The translations under genes and the position numbers were made by a program. This document shows positions 8,317 to 17,613 of a stretch of DNA of 64,000 nucleotides, piece after piece (the stretch's first letter is position 1; every line of letters starts with the position of its first letter). Under the pieces are notes generated by a model, which saw nothing but the letters and a program-made list of their open reading frames with translations, ran no database searches and was not told the origin of the DNA. Source of the DNA: Aurantibrevibacter litoralis (GTDB taxonomy: Bacteria > Bacteroidota > Bacteroidia > Flavobacteriales > Flavobacteriaceae); the NCBI RefSeq assembly GCF_034651555.1, contig NZ_JAYEEQ010000006.1, forward strand, positions 1-64,000. Direction: 5' to 3'.

Positions 8317-8562
8317 ACTTTTTTCATAAAATACAAATTACGTCGCAAAAAAAAAGTACCCACTCAACAGTGGTATCATACCTGACCCTTAAAAGGGTGG
8401 GCACTTGTTAAATTAATGGTTAAAAATAAGACTATTGTATCATATATAATCAATAAAAACTAACTTTAGTGTTAGCCAACCTTTTTAGAAATAGATAAAA
8501 AGGAGACTTGCGTAACGTAAATGAAGAAACGAATAGTAACCGATGGCGCTTTTTGCATTTAG

Positions 8563-8712
8563 ATGAAAGAGATAATTCCCTTAGAACCCGGAGATTTTTA
8601 TCTGTCCCCGGAGGGTTATAAAGTTTTTACAGCTCAATTTCTTTTAAAAAGGGGCTATTGTTGCGAAAGTAATTGTAGACATTGCCCTTACGGCTTTGAT
8701 CCAAAGAAATAG
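8563..8712 (+). CDS. DUF5522 family small cysteine-rich protein
   Basis: 49 residues starting MKEIIPLEPGDFYLSPEGYKVF and ending with the signature GYCCESNCRHCPYGFDPKK. The four cysteines plus His in CCxxxCxHC, and the YLSPEGY segment, match the small DUF5522 family common in Bacteroidota, whose function is unknown; a metal or iron-sulfur site is plausible. A 13-codon open frame (8521-8562), preceded at 8497-8505 by a good Shine-Dalgarno match AAAAGGAGA, stops exactly one base before this ATG, so translation may be coupled. Confidence 0.85.
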   Translation: MKEIIPLEPGDFYLSPEGYKVFTAQFLLKRGYCCESNCRHCPYGFDPKK

Positions 8713-8733
8713 CAACAACTTAAAACTCGCTAT

Positions 8734-8750
8734 TTGGCATGATTTTTGAA
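8734..8750 (+). promoter_or_regulatory. Candidate sigma-54-like promoter for the DUF4136 gene
   Basis: TTGGCATGATTTTTGAA resembles the sigma-54 consensus (GG, 10 bp, GC), with GG at 8736-8737 and TTGA rather than TTGC at the -12 element. Transcription would start near 8760, between the upstream in-frame start at 8746 and the lipoprotein ATG at 8788, favouring the latter. The imperfect -12 element keeps confidence low. Confidence 0.35.
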
Positions 8751-8787
8751 ATTATTTTTAAGAGTTTTTAACATAAAAATTACCGCT

Positions 8788-9405
8788 ATGAAAAAATTAA
8801 AAATTTTAGCAGCACCCTTACTTCTGCTTTTTCTGTTGACTTCTTGTGGCTCGTCGGTTCGTGTTTTAGCCGATTATGATAAGGAGGCTAATTTCAACAA
8901 TTTTAAAACCTATGCCTTTTTCAAAACAGGAATAGATAAAGCGCAAATATCCGATCTGGATAAAAAAAGAATTCTTAGTGCCATAGAATCTGAGATGGAG
9001 GCAAGGGGGTTTATAAAATCTAACGATCCGGATATTTTGGTGAGTATCTTTACCAAAGAGCGGGAACGAGTAGATGTTTACAACAATTATTGGGGTGGTG
9101 GTTTTTATGGCCCCGGATTTTTTGGTGGCGGCTTTTATGGCCGGGGTTTGTATGGCTTTGGATATAATCCATGGCTTTGGGGAGGTCCGTTTGGTTATGG
9201 AGGAAATGCCGTTAGCACCAGTACCGAAGGTTCCCTTTATATAGATCTTATTGACGCTAGAAGGAAAGAATTAGTGTGGCAAGGAAGAGGCGTTGGTACG
9301 CTCAATAATATAAAAAAGGTAGAAAAGAAAGAAGAGCGCATTAAAGAATTTGTTTCCGAAATTTTGCAGGCATATCCCCCTGTGGTTATTGCAGCCATAA
9401 ACTAA
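8788..9405 (+). CDS. DUF4136 lipoprotein
   Basis: 205 residues from ATG 8788, which gives a clean lipoprotein signal (MKKLKILAAPLLLLFLLTSCGSS). The mature domain begins VRVLADYDKEANFNNFKTYAF, typical of DUF4136, followed by KRILSAIESEMEARGF and NDPDILVSIF. A Gly/Tyr/Phe-rich insert (residues about 105-140) interrupts the domain before LYIDLIDARRKELVWQGRG. Members are envelope lipoproteins of unknown function. The longer frame from 8746 would put 14 residues before the signal peptide and is rejected. A strong terminator follows immediately. Confidence 0.9.
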   Translation: MKKLKILAAPLLLLFLLTSCGSSVRVLADYDKEANFNNFKTYAFFKTGIDKAQISDLDKKRILSAIESEMEARGFIKSNDPDILVSIFTKERERVDVYNNYWGGGFYGPGFFGGGFYGRGLYGFGYNPWLWGGPFGYGGNAVSTSTEGSLYIDLIDARRKELVWQGRGVGTLNNIKKVEKKEERIKEFVSEILQAYPPVVIAAIN

Positions 9406-9407
9406 TG

Positions 9408-9433
9408 AAAACCGCCAAATGGCGGTTTTTTTT
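9408..9433 (+). terminator. Intrinsic terminator after the DUF4136 gene
   Basis: AAAACCGCC and GGCGGTTTT pair around loop AAAT, and the T-run continues for four more bases. Confidence 0.88.
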
Positions 9434-9501
9434 GTGAGAAGCATGCTATAAATTGTACACCATTCATTTTGTACCTTTATGTAGCTAATAAAGAGATTCT
9501 T

Positions 9502-11259
9502 ATGTCCTATACGAGCAATCCGATCCTCGACAAGCTTCCAAAACACCTGAGGCAATACATAAAACCTCAAAACTATGAGACATACTCTGCTGTGGACCAA
9601 GCGGTATGGCGTTATGTAATGCGAAAAAATCGAAATTATTTAAGTCGGGTAGCACATGCCTCCTATGTAGAAGGATTGCAAAAAACCGGCATTGCCATAG
9701 AATATATTCCCAACATGTATGGCATGAACCGAATTTTAAAAGACATTGGTTGGGCAGCGGTTGCCGTAGATGGTTTTATTCCCCCGGCTGCATTTATGGA
9801 ATTTCAGGCCTATAATGTACTCGTTATTGCCTCCGACATTCGACAATTAGAACACATAGAATACACGCCCGCACCGGATATTATTCATGAAGGTGCCGGA
9901 CATGCCCCTATCATTGCCAATCCGGAATATGCAGAATATCTACGACGCTTCGGGGAAATTGGAAGCAAGGCCATTTCCAATGCAAAGGATTATGAAATAT
10001 ACGAAAGTGTAAGACGATTGTCTATCCTAAAGGAGTCTGCAGACGCTTCAGAAATGGACGTCATCCAAGCAGAAATACAAATTGAAGCGTTGCAACAAAA
10101 TATGGGGAAACCAAGCGAAATGGCACTCCTTCGCAATTTGCATTGGTGGACGGTAGAATACGGCCTCATTGGAACGCCAGATCATCCTAAAATATACGGC
10201 GCAGGTTTATTGTCCTCTATAGGAGAAAGTGCCTGGTGCCTTACCGAGAAGGTACAAAAAATACCTTACAGCGTTAAAGCTGCCCACACCGCCTTTGACA
10301 TTACCAAACCACAACCCCAACTGTTTGTTACACCAGATTTTGCGTTTTTGAGTGAAGTTTTAGAGGAATTTGCCCAAACCATGGCCTTGCGCACAGGTGG
10401 ATTGGCAGGTCTAGAGAAGCTCATAGCCTCTAATGCTCTTGGTACGGTAGAGTTAAGTACAGGATTACAAATATCGGGGCATTTTACAGAGGTTATCACA
10501 TATAACAACAATCCGGTATTCCTGAAAACCAATGGAAAAACGGCCTTATCTTACAGAGAAAAAGAACTGGTTGGGCATGGCACTAAAAACCATCCGAATG
10601 GATTTGGATCGCCCATAGGCAAGCTCAAGGGTATCAATTTAGCCATTGAAAATATGAGTCCACGCGATCTTAAAGCCTATACTATTTATGAAGGTGAAAC
10701 CGTTACGTTGGAATTTGAGGGCGATGTCATTGTGAGTGGAAAAATCGTTACCGGCACACGAAACCTTAAAGGCAAAATCATACTGATTACCTTTGCCGAC
10801 TGCATTGTTACACACCAAGGTGCCGTTCTTTTTAAATCCGATAACAACCTTTACGTTATGGCTGTAGGAGAAGCTATTGTGTCTTGTTTTAACGGCCCGG
10901 CAGATTTCAACAGTTTCGATTTAAGTACACATGAATTAACGTCGACCACCATAAAACAAAAAAAGTCCGCAGCAAGCAATGCCCTAGATCGTTTGTATTG
11001 TCAAATACGAGATTACAGAGAAGGCAGAAACACTACAATTTCTCGTAATAAGGTTTTTCAAGAACTTAAATTGAAGCACCCTACAGATTGGCTTTTGTCG
11101 GTAGAATTGTATGAATTGGCCAAAAAAAATGAGGATACCGTCTTTGCAGCAGAAATTAATGAGCATCTAAATACCGTGAAACAATGTCGTCCGGAAGTAG
11201 GACAATTAATAGATGACGGACTTGCGCTAGTTGATGGGAATTTCGTTAGTAAGGCGTAA
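9502..11259 (+). CDS. Aromatic amino acid hydroxylase (phenylalanine 4-monooxygenase type), long form
   Basis: Pterin- and iron-dependent hydroxylation of phenylalanine (or a related amino acid). The 585-residue product has the biopterin hydroxylase domain in its first 310 residues; PDIIHEGAGHAP near 125 carries the two iron-binding histidines, followed by NPEYAEYLRRFGEIG and the HWWTVEYGLIG segment. Classical bacterial enzymes are about 270-300 residues, so the remaining 270 residues are an extra domain (LSTGLQISGHFTEV...) that I cannot name; the long form occurs in Bacteroidota. TACCTTTA at 9472-9479 is a promoter-like box that supports ATG 9502 over the upstream start at 9469. The last 33 bp overlap the convergent DUF4230 gene. 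Confidence 0.92.
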   Translation: MSYTSNPILDKLPKHLRQYIKPQNYETYSAVDQAVWRYVMRKNRNYLSRVAHASYVEGLQKTGIAIEYIPNMYGMNRILKDIGWAAVAVDGFIPPAAFMEFQAYNVLVIASDIRQLEHIEYTPAPDIIHEGAGHAPIIANPEYAEYLRRFGEIGSKAISNAKDYEIYESVRRLSILKESADASEMDVIQAEIQIEALQQNMGKPSEMALLRNLHWWTVEYGLIGTPDHPKIYGAGLLSSIGESAWCLTEKVQKIPYSVKAAHTAFDITKPQPQLFVTPDFAFLSEVLEEFAQTMALRTGGLAGLEKLIASNALGTVELSTGLQISGHFTEVITYNNNPVFLKTNGKTALSYREKELVGHGTKNHPNGFGSPIGKLKGINLAIENMSPRDLKAYTIYEGETVTLEFEGDVIVSGKIVTGTRNLKGKIILITFADCIVTHQGAVLFKSDNNLYVMAVGEAIVSCFNGPADFNSFDLSTHELTSTTIKQKKSAASNALDRLYCQIRDYREGRNTTISRNKVFQELKLKHPTDWLLSVELYELAKKNEDTVFAAEINEHLNTVKQCRPEVGQLIDDGLALVDGNFVSKA

Positions 11260-11853
11260 CTCTTCAGGACTGGTTATGGGTATTTCCCCATAAACCAAAC
11301 GCCACCCCAATGAATTGGTTAGAATATAAAATTTGGATAACTCACTTATCAATCTATTTTCGGCATTGGTTTTAAGCGATGAAAACTCGATCTTTTTCAG
11401 GAGCGATGCCCGTACATTTTGGTTTATTTTGTTGTAGTCATCGGCCTTAAAAGGATTAAAGTAGTCTGCCGTAATATCGTAATATTCAAAATCCGGATTC
11501 AATTTTATTTCCGGTTCCGGAATGCTTAGAATTTTTAGGGTTTTGTTGGGCGCATCAATCTCAAATTTAATGTTACTGAGATCATAAGCCACCATAACCT
11601 CGGCATTTACCACCACCAAAGCATTTTTATCTGCCGTAAATAAAGAACCAAATACCTGTTGCGAATCTTTATAACTATACACTTCTGCAAAATGTCCTTC
11701 GGTTACAATAAGTTTGGACACATTTTCAATCTGCTGCTGTATCAGCATACTGTTTTCCTTTAAAATCGACTTTTCCCTTTTATCATCGCTACACGAGCGA
11801 ATAACAAAAACGAAGGCCAAGGCAATCAACGCCCCATAAATAATTTTTTTCAT
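11227..11853 (-). CDS. DUF4230 domain protein
   Basis: 208 residues from ATG 11853 (the frame also opens from a TTG at 11862). An N-terminal anchor (IIYGALIALAFVFVIRSC) is followed by a DUF4230-type domain: IENVSKLIVTEGHFAEVYSYKD, a central block around EVMVAYDLSNIKFEID, and ENRLISELSKFYILTNSLGW near the end. These proteins are membrane-anchored with unknown role. The gene converges on the aromatic hydroxylase with a 33-bp tail-to-tail coding overlap, so no terminator fits between them. Confidence 0.88.
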   Translation of the reverse strand: MKKIIYGALIALAFVFVIRSCSDDKREKSILKENSMLIQQQIENVSKLIVTEGHFAEVYSYKDSQQVFGSLFTADKNALVVVNAEVMVAYDLSNIKFEIDAPNKTLKILSIPEPEIKLNPDFEYYDITADYFNPFKADDYNKINQNVRASLLKKIEFSSLKTNAENRLISELSKFYILTNSLGWRLVYGEIPITSPEELRLTNEIPIN

Positions 11854-11929
11854 CGTAACCAATATTTACAACCACCTAACAATAAAGCATTTAAATGTAT
11901 TTGTTTTTTGTTCTTTAGTGAACCGGCAA

Positions 11930-12901
11930 TTACATACCTGATCCTTGAAAATCCATAAACGGGTAATCCTCTTTTAAATTCGAGATTTTCTGTGCTATGC
12001 CCTTTTTAAAGGTCTGATAGGCCTCCGATTCTGCATGAAACGGTCTGTGATTCAAGCCTTTCTGAATACCATCTACCACTTCCATAATGGGATAACTAGG
12101 TTCCGAAATCCAACTTTTTTTAAACTTTTCCCAAATATATGCCACAGCAAGACGATTAGGATGCACCATATCTTCGGCATAAAATCGATAATCGCGAAGT
12201 TCATCCATCATGATTTCATAACTCTCGAAATAGGATACCACTTCGCTGAAATGCGCTTGTTGTACAATGTGGTGTAAGGCCGAAATTATATGTGCTTTAC
12301 TCCGCTGATTCTCTACAAATCCATCCTTTAAATGGCGTACCGGCGAAACGGTACCTATAAAATGAACAGCCGGATTCATGTTTCGTATTGCTTCTATAAT
12401 ACGAGATATACTATTTTCAATTTCTTCAATATTCAGAAGTTCTTTCGTAAATTCGCTTTGTGGCACTTTATGGCAATTGGCTACCCATTGGTTAAATGCT
12501 TTATGCCGATACACCCAAGCCGTACCTATACTGATCACAATATGCGTTGCTGTTGCGCATTGTTGAAAAGTATGCTGCAATTGGGTGTTCAGGTTTTCAA
12601 GCAACCGCTCTTTATGCGTATCACTCATATCGGAATGCGCATCAAAACAGTGCCATTGTTCATTGCGAAAAAAAAGATCGTTTTCCGTGTACGGTTCCCT
12701 TTGAATGGCTCTTAATATCAACCGTTCTATAGCCTTGGGATGAAATAGTATTCCGAAAGGATTCTGAACAGATTGAAACTTATAGTACCGTAATTTAGCC
12801 CCAATATGCGTTGCAAAACAAGAACCAAGCACTAACAGCCTGCTCGTGTAATCGATCCGATTTTTGGACGGCATTAATGGCACCTGTGTTTGAAGTTTCA
12901 T
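11930..12901 (-). CDS. GSCFA domain protein
   Basis: 323 residues. The N-terminal LLVLGSCFATHIGAKL contains the GSCFA signature that names the family, a relative of SGNH/GDSL hydrolases. Further conserved-looking parts are NPFGILFHP, ISIGTAWVY, FIGTVSPVRHLKDG and the C-terminal YAEDMVHPNRLAVAYIWEKF with a probable catalytic Asp/His pair. The substrate is unknown. It follows alaS on the same strand after 59 bp. Confidence 0.9.
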   Translation of the reverse strand: MKLQTQVPLMPSKNRIDYTSRLLVLGSCFATHIGAKLRYYKFQSVQNPFGILFHPKAIERLILRAIQREPYTENDLFFRNEQWHCFDAHSDMSDTHKERLLENLNTQLQHTFQQCATATHIVISIGTAWVYRHKAFNQWVANCHKVPQSEFTKELLNIEEIENSISRIIEAIRNMNPAVHFIGTVSPVRHLKDGFVENQRSKAHIISALHHIVQQAHFSEVVSYFESYEIMMDELRDYRFYAEDMVHPNRLAVAYIWEKFKKSWISEPSYPIMEVVDGIQKGLNHRPFHAESEAYQTFKKGIAQKISNLKEDYPFMDFQGSGM

Positions 12902-12960
12902 CTGTTTTTTCTTAAAAAGGGGGTATTACACCTAAAAAGAGAAATCTGCTATAGCGTGGC

Positions 12961-15579
12961 TTAACCTACATAATCCTTGGCCTTTGCCAACGCATTGGGG
13001 ATACCCGCCGGATGCTTACCTCCCGCAGTGGCGAAAAAAGGTTGCCCCCCGCCGCCACCTTGAATATATGTCCCAAGCTCACGAACTACAGTAGCTGCAT
13101 TGAAATTTTGTTGCGTTACCAATTCTTTAGAAATATAGCACGATAAAAGTGCCTTGTTGCCCTGATCGGATGCCAATATTAAAAATAAATTCTCACGGTT
13201 TTGACCCATTTCAAAAGAAAGATCCTTTATTCCTGCCGCATCTACATCTATTTGCTTCGCCAAAAACAGTATACCGTTTACTTCTTCTAGTTCATTACAC
13301 AAATCTTCTTTTACCCTTTTCGCCTTTTCCTTTAACAATTCGGCAAGCTGCTTTTTTAATTCGGTATTCTCTTCCTGCAAGGCTACGACCGACTTTAGTG
13401 GATCCTGCGCATTATGAAGTACATCCTTAATTTCATAAAGGGTTCGGTTATTTTCAAAATAAAAATCCTTTACGGCGTCTGATGTTATGGCCTCTATTCT
13501 TCGTATTCCGGCTGCCACCGCACCTTCAGATTTAATTTTAAAATGCCAAATATCTGCCGTATTCTGTACATGGGTGCCCCCGCATAGTTCTATAGATTTC
13601 CCAAAGCGCACCGTACGTACCGTATCGCCGTATTTCTCTCCGAACAAGGCCATAGCACCTTCATTTAAGGCCTCTTGCATGAGAATATTCCTTTTTTCTT
13701 GCATGGGTAATTGTCCTTCGATACGGGCATTCACAAAGTTTTCTACAGCCCGCAATTCATCAACCGATAATTTAGCAAAATGTGAAAAATCGAATCGCAG
13801 GTATTTTGAATTTACGGCAGAACCCTTTTGCGCTACATGGACTCCCAAAATTTCTCGTAACCCCTGATGCAACAAGTGCGTAGCCGTATGATTGCATGCG
13901 GTGCGTTGGCGTTGCTTTTTATCAACAATAGCTCTTAGCACGCTGCCCTTAGTAATCTCGGGTAAATTCTTAGAAAAATGAATAATTTCGTTGTTTTCCC
14001 TCTTGGTGTCCTCTATATAAACGACATCGCCATTGGGAAACTCCAAATACCCCTTATCGCCAACTTGTCCTCCTCCCTCTGGATAAAAAGGTGTTGGATT
14101 TAGCACAAATTGATACTGTTCTCCTTCTTTGGAAGAGTTTATTTTTCTGTATTTTACCAATTGTACGTCGGCTTCGAGCGTATCATACCCCACAAAATCT
14201 TGCCCACTACTCGGTTGTACATTAACCCAATCTTCCTTAGAAATCTCAGATGCCGAGCGCGATCGTTCCTTTTGTTGCAATAACGCAGCGTGAAACCCTT
14301 TTTCATCTAAATCATATCCGCGCTCATGTAGAATGAGTGCGGTTAAATCTATAGGGAAACCAAAAGTATCATACAACTCAAACGCTTTTTTTCCATCCAC
14401 TCGCTTTCCTTTGACAGTAGCTAAAACATTATCTAACAACACCAATCCATGCGCTAAGGTGCGCAAAAATGAATGTTCTTCTTCCTTAATGACATTTTCT
14501 ATGAGTTGTCGTTCCTTTTGCAATTCCGGAAAAGCGGTACCCATAGTTTCTGTAAGCACTTTCACTAAACGATACATAAATGGTTCCTTGGTTCCTAAAA
14601 AAGTAAAACCATAACGAATAGCCCTTCGCAGAATTCGCCGTATAACGTAGCCTGCACCGGTATTGCTTGGCAATTGCCCATCTGCAATCGCAAAGGCAAC
14701 CGCACGGATATGGTCTGCCACAACTCTAATGGCAATATCTTCCTTTTCGGCCTTTCCGTAGGTCGTATTTGTAATGGTTTCAATTTCTCGGATAATAGGC
14801 ACGAAAATATCCGAATCGTAACTGGATTGCACCCCTTGCAAGACCATACACAACCTTTCGAAACCCATACCGGTATCTACATGTTTTGCAGGTAGATTTT
14901 CCAGTTGCCCGTCGGCCTTTCGGTTATACTGCATAAATACCAAATTCCATATCTCTACCACCTGAGGATGATCCTTATTTACCAAAGCTGCCCCGGGTAT
15001 TTTTTCCCTTTCTGCATTTGGCCGGATATCTACATGGATTTCTGAACAGGGTCCGCAAGGTCCCTGATCTCCCATTTCCCAAAAATTATCCTTTTTGTTT
15101 CCAAATAAGATTCGGTCTTCCGGAACAATTTTTTTCCAAATAGCCAGTGCTTCAGTATCTTGTTTTAGGTTATCGGCGTCGGTACTACCCTCAAAAACGG
15201 TGATGTACAATCGATCTTTATCTATGTTAAAAACGGCTGTAAGTAGTTGCCAAGCCCATGTAATTGCCTCTTCTTTAAAATAATCACCAAAACTCCAATT
15301 GCCCAACATCTCAAACATGGTATGATGGTAGGTATCCTTTCCTACCTCTTCCAAATCATTGTGCTTACCACTTACACGAAGACATTTTTGGGTATCCACA
15401 ATGCGCTTGCTTTTGGGTGTACCAATACCTAAAAAATATTCTTTAAATTGGTTCATCCCGGCATTGGTAAACATCAAGGTGGGGTCATCCTTAATCACCA
15501 TAGGGGCAGAAGGCACAATAGTATGATTTTGCCTTTCAAAAAATTCTAAAAATTGGGTTCTTACTTCGCTGGATTTCAT
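12961..15579 (-). CDS. alaS: Alanyl-tRNA synthetase
   Basis: 872 residues, the normal length. Charges tRNA-Ala and edits mischarged Ser and Gly. The N-terminal class II catalytic core is recognisable from FFERQNHTIVPSAPMV and MFTNAGMNQFKEYFLG; the editing domain has the zinc-binding HTATHLLHQGLR and the CGGTHV motif near residue 665. The C-terminal region ends in a DHHA1-type segment with GGGGGQPFFATAGGK. Upstream at 15580-15683 it faces the M23 peptidase gene, so the intergenic gap carries divergent promoters. Confidence 0.98.
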   Translation of the reverse strand: MKSSEVRTQFLEFFERQNHTIVPSAPMVIKDDPTLMFTNAGMNQFKEYFLGIGTPKSKRIVDTQKCLRVSGKHNDLEEVGKDTYHHTMFEMLGNWSFGDYFKEEAITWAWQLLTAVFNIDKDRLYITVFEGSTDADNLKQDTEALAIWKKIVPEDRILFGNKKDNFWEMGDQGPCGPCSEIHVDIRPNAEREKIPGAALVNKDHPQVVEIWNLVFMQYNRKADGQLENLPAKHVDTGMGFERLCMVLQGVQSSYDSDIFVPIIREIETITNTTYGKAEKEDIAIRVVADHIRAVAFAIADGQLPSNTGAGYVIRRILRRAIRYGFTFLGTKEPFMYRLVKVLTETMGTAFPELQKERQLIENVIKEEEHSFLRTLAHGLVLLDNVLATVKGKRVDGKKAFELYDTFGFPIDLTALILHERGYDLDEKGFHAALLQQKERSRSASEISKEDWVNVQPSSGQDFVGYDTLEADVQLVKYRKINSSKEGEQYQFVLNPTPFYPEGGGQVGDKGYLEFPNGDVVYIEDTKRENNEIIHFSKNLPEITKGSVLRAIVDKKQRQRTACNHTATHLLHQGLREILGVHVAQKGSAVNSKYLRFDFSHFAKLSVDELRAVENFVNARIEGQLPMQEKRNILMQEALNEGAMALFGEKYGDTVRTVRFGKSIELCGGTHVQNTADIWHFKIKSEGAVAAGIRRIEAITSDAVKDFYFENNRTLYEIKDVLHNAQDPLKSVVALQEENTELKKQLAELLKEKAKRVKEDLCNELEEVNGILFLAKQIDVDAAGIKDLSFEMGQNRENLFLILASDQGNKALLSCYISKELVTQQNFNAATVVRELGTYIQGGGGGQPFFATAGGKHPAGIPNALAKAKDYVG

Positions 15580-15629
15580 GTAAATTGGTAAGCTTTTTAT
15601 AATTTTAACAGTTTAAGCAAAACAATTTT

Positions 15630-15637
15630 TATATTTG
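15630..15637 (+). promoter_or_regulatory. -7 box of the M23 peptidase gene
   Basis: TATATTTG matches the Bacteroidota -7 consensus exactly and lies 46 bp before ATG 15684. The -33 element is not clear. Confidence 0.45.
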
Positions 15638-15683
15638 TGTGTTTTGAGAAAACGAAAGCACAAAAATAGGATAAAATCCATTT

Positions 15684-16661
15684 ATGTCTAAGGTAAAATA
15701 TTATTACGACCCGGATACCCTTTCTTATCGAAAGATAGAACCAAAAAAGTCGAGGAAGTACAGCTTTGCTGCTTTGTTTGTTTTGGGTTCTTTTCTTTCA
15801 GGATTTTTGGGGCTTGTGGTGCTACTCAACACCAATTTAGTGAACACACCAAGAGAACTTTCCTTACAGAGAGAGGTAAAAAACTATGAATTTCAATTTG
15901 AGCTTTTGAACAAGAAAATGGAGCAAATTGAACAAGTTCTTGACAATATTGAGCATAGAGACAACAGCATTTACCGTGTTTATTTTGAAGCTAATCCTAT
16001 CCCTGAAGAACAACGTCGCGCCGGTTTTGGGGGCGTTAACCGGTACAAGACGCTTGAGGGATTTAACAATTCGGAAATGATTATGGCAACCACAAAGCGT
16101 ATGGATGTCATTCAAAAACAAATGGTGATACAATCCAAATCCTTGGATGAGATTACCAAATTAGCCGAAGAAAAAGAAAAACTACTTGCGGCCATCCCGG
16201 CCATACAACCTATTAATAATGATGACCTTACGAGGATGGCTTCCGGATATGGATGGCGATCAGATCCATTTACAAAGGCTCGAAAAATGCATTGGGGAAT
16301 GGATTTTACAGCACCTCAGGGCACTCCCATTTATGCTAGCGGAGACGGAAAAGTAATACGCGCCGACAATAACTCATCGGGTTATGGCAAACATATACGA
16401 ATAGAACACGGCTATGGATACATAAGCCTTTACGGTCATTTAAGTCAGTACAATGTTCGTATAGGACAAAAAGTAGAACGAGGAGATATTATTGGCTTTG
16501 TCGGGAGCACCGGGCGTTCAGAAGCACCTCACTTGCATTATGAGGTTTGGAAAGAGGAAGAACGCATAAACCCCATAAACTTCTATTACGGAAGTTTAAC
16601 GGCCGAAGAGTTTGAAAATATGTTGAAAATAGCCACTCAAGAAAACCAATCTTTGGATTAA
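15684..16661 (+). CDS. M23 family zinc metallopeptidase, membrane anchored
   Basis: 325 residues: cytoplasmic start, one transmembrane helix (about 28-50, FAALFVLGSFLSGFLGLVVLL), a coiled-coil stretch (60-160) and a LytM/M23 domain (about 190-305). The zinc site is visible as HWGMD and HLHYE, with YGHLS between them. Such proteins cut or regulate cutting of peptidoglycan cross-links at division or elongation sites; without biochemical data it could be an enzyme or an activator. Its stop codon overlaps the start of the MerR gene by one base. Confidence 0.93.
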   Translation: MSKVKYYYDPDTLSYRKIEPKKSRKYSFAALFVLGSFLSGFLGLVVLLNTNLVNTPRELSLQREVKNYEFQFELLNKKMEQIEQVLDNIEHRDNSIYRVYFEANPIPEEQRRAGFGGVNRYKTLEGFNNSEMIMATTKRMDVIQKQMVIQSKSLDEITKLAEEKEKLLAAIPAIQPINNDDLTRMASGYGWRSDPFTKARKMHWGMDFTAPQGTPIYASGDGKVIRADNNSSGYGKHIRIEHGYGYISLYGHLSQYNVRIGQKVERGDIIGFVGSTGRSEAPHLHYEVWKEEERINPINFYYGSLTAEEFENMLKIATQENQSLD

Positions 16662-16990
16662 TGCATATTGATATTCCAGAAAAAAGATATTACGGCATTG
16701 GTGAGGTAGCTCGTGCTTTTGGTGTAAATACCTCTTTAATCCGATTTTGGGAAAAGGAATTCGACGTGCTAAAACCAAAGAAAAACGCCAAAGGCAATCG
16801 GAAATTTACCCCTCAAGACATTAAAAACTTACAGTTGATATTTCATTTGGTAAAAGAACGGGGCTTCACGCTTGAAGGCGCCAAAACCCACCTTAAAGAA
16901 GAAAAGCAAAAAACCTTATCGAACTTTGAAGTCATCCAAAAATTAGAACGAGTTAAAGCTGAACTCATCAAAATAAAAAACCAATTATAA
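16661..16990 (+). CDS. MerR family transcriptional regulator
   Basis: 109 residues with an N-terminal winged helix (YYGIGEVARAFGVNTSLIRFWEKEF) and a following wing and coiled coil. The C-terminal effector region is missing, as in the small MerR proteins often paired with an M23 peptidase gene in Flavobacteriia. It overlaps the peptidase by one base and precedes lemA by 22 bp, so it is probably co-transcribed. Target unknown. Confidence 0.92.
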   Translation: MHIDIPEKRYYGIGEVARAFGVNTSLIRFWEKEFDVLKPKKNAKGNRKFTPQDIKNLQLIFHLVKERGFTLEGAKTHLKEEKQKTLSNFEVIQKLERVKAELIKIKNQL

Positions 16991-17012
16991 CACTAACTTT
17001 AATAACATCACT

Positions 17013-17612
17013 ATGAAAAAATGGATCATCCCTGTACTGATAATTGCTGTAGTGGCTTTTGGACTCTATCAATGGGCGGTAGGTTTTAACAATACGGCCA
17101 TAAAACTAAATGAAAACGTAAGTGAAAGTTGGGGAAATGTGCAAACGGCCTATCAAAGAAGAAATGATCTTATCGGCAATCTGGTAAAAACAGTACAAGG
17201 TGCGGCCGACTTTGAGCGCAATACCCTAAAAGATGTTATTGATGCACGAGCCAAAGCTACTTCTGTAAGCATAGACCCTACAAATATTACTCCCCAACAG
17301 TTGGCGCAATTTAATGAAGTGCAGGGAGGACTTAGCGGTGCCTTAAGCCGATTATTGGTTACTGTGGAGCGCTATCCGGATTTAAAAGCCAATCAAAATT
17401 TCTTAAAATTACAAGACGAACTTACAAGTACGGAAAATACGATACAGACGGCTCGAGTTCGCTTTAACGAAGCTATTAAGCCCTACAATACGCATGTAAA
17501 AACATTTCCAAACAGCGTTCTTGCCGGTTGGTTTGGATTTGATGATAAGCCCTATTTTGATTCGGAAGCCGGGGCAGAAAAACCGGTAGAAGTCGATTTT
17601 AACTTTAATTAA
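17013..17612 (+). CDS. lemA: LemA family protein
   Basis: 199 residues. A short N-terminal membrane segment (WIIPVLIIAVVAFGLYQWAV) leads into a helical domain with the family motif AYQRRNDLIGNLVKTVQG near 48 and AYPDL-like VERYPDLKANQNFLKLQDELTSTENTIQTARVRFNE. Function is unclear in general. It is followed after one base by two TPM-domain genes, a conserved triplet in Bacteroidota that suggests a shared envelope role. Confidence 0.95.
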   Translation: MKKWIIPVLIIAVVAFGLYQWAVGFNNTAIKLNENVSESWGNVQTAYQRRNDLIGNLVKTVQGAADFERNTLKDVIDARAKATSVSIDPTNITPQQLAQFNEVQGGLSGALSRLLVTVERYPDLKANQNFLKLQDELTSTENTIQTARVRFNEAIKPYNTHVKTFPNSVLAGWFGFDDKPYFDSEAGAEKPVEVDFNFN

Positions 17613-17613
17613 A

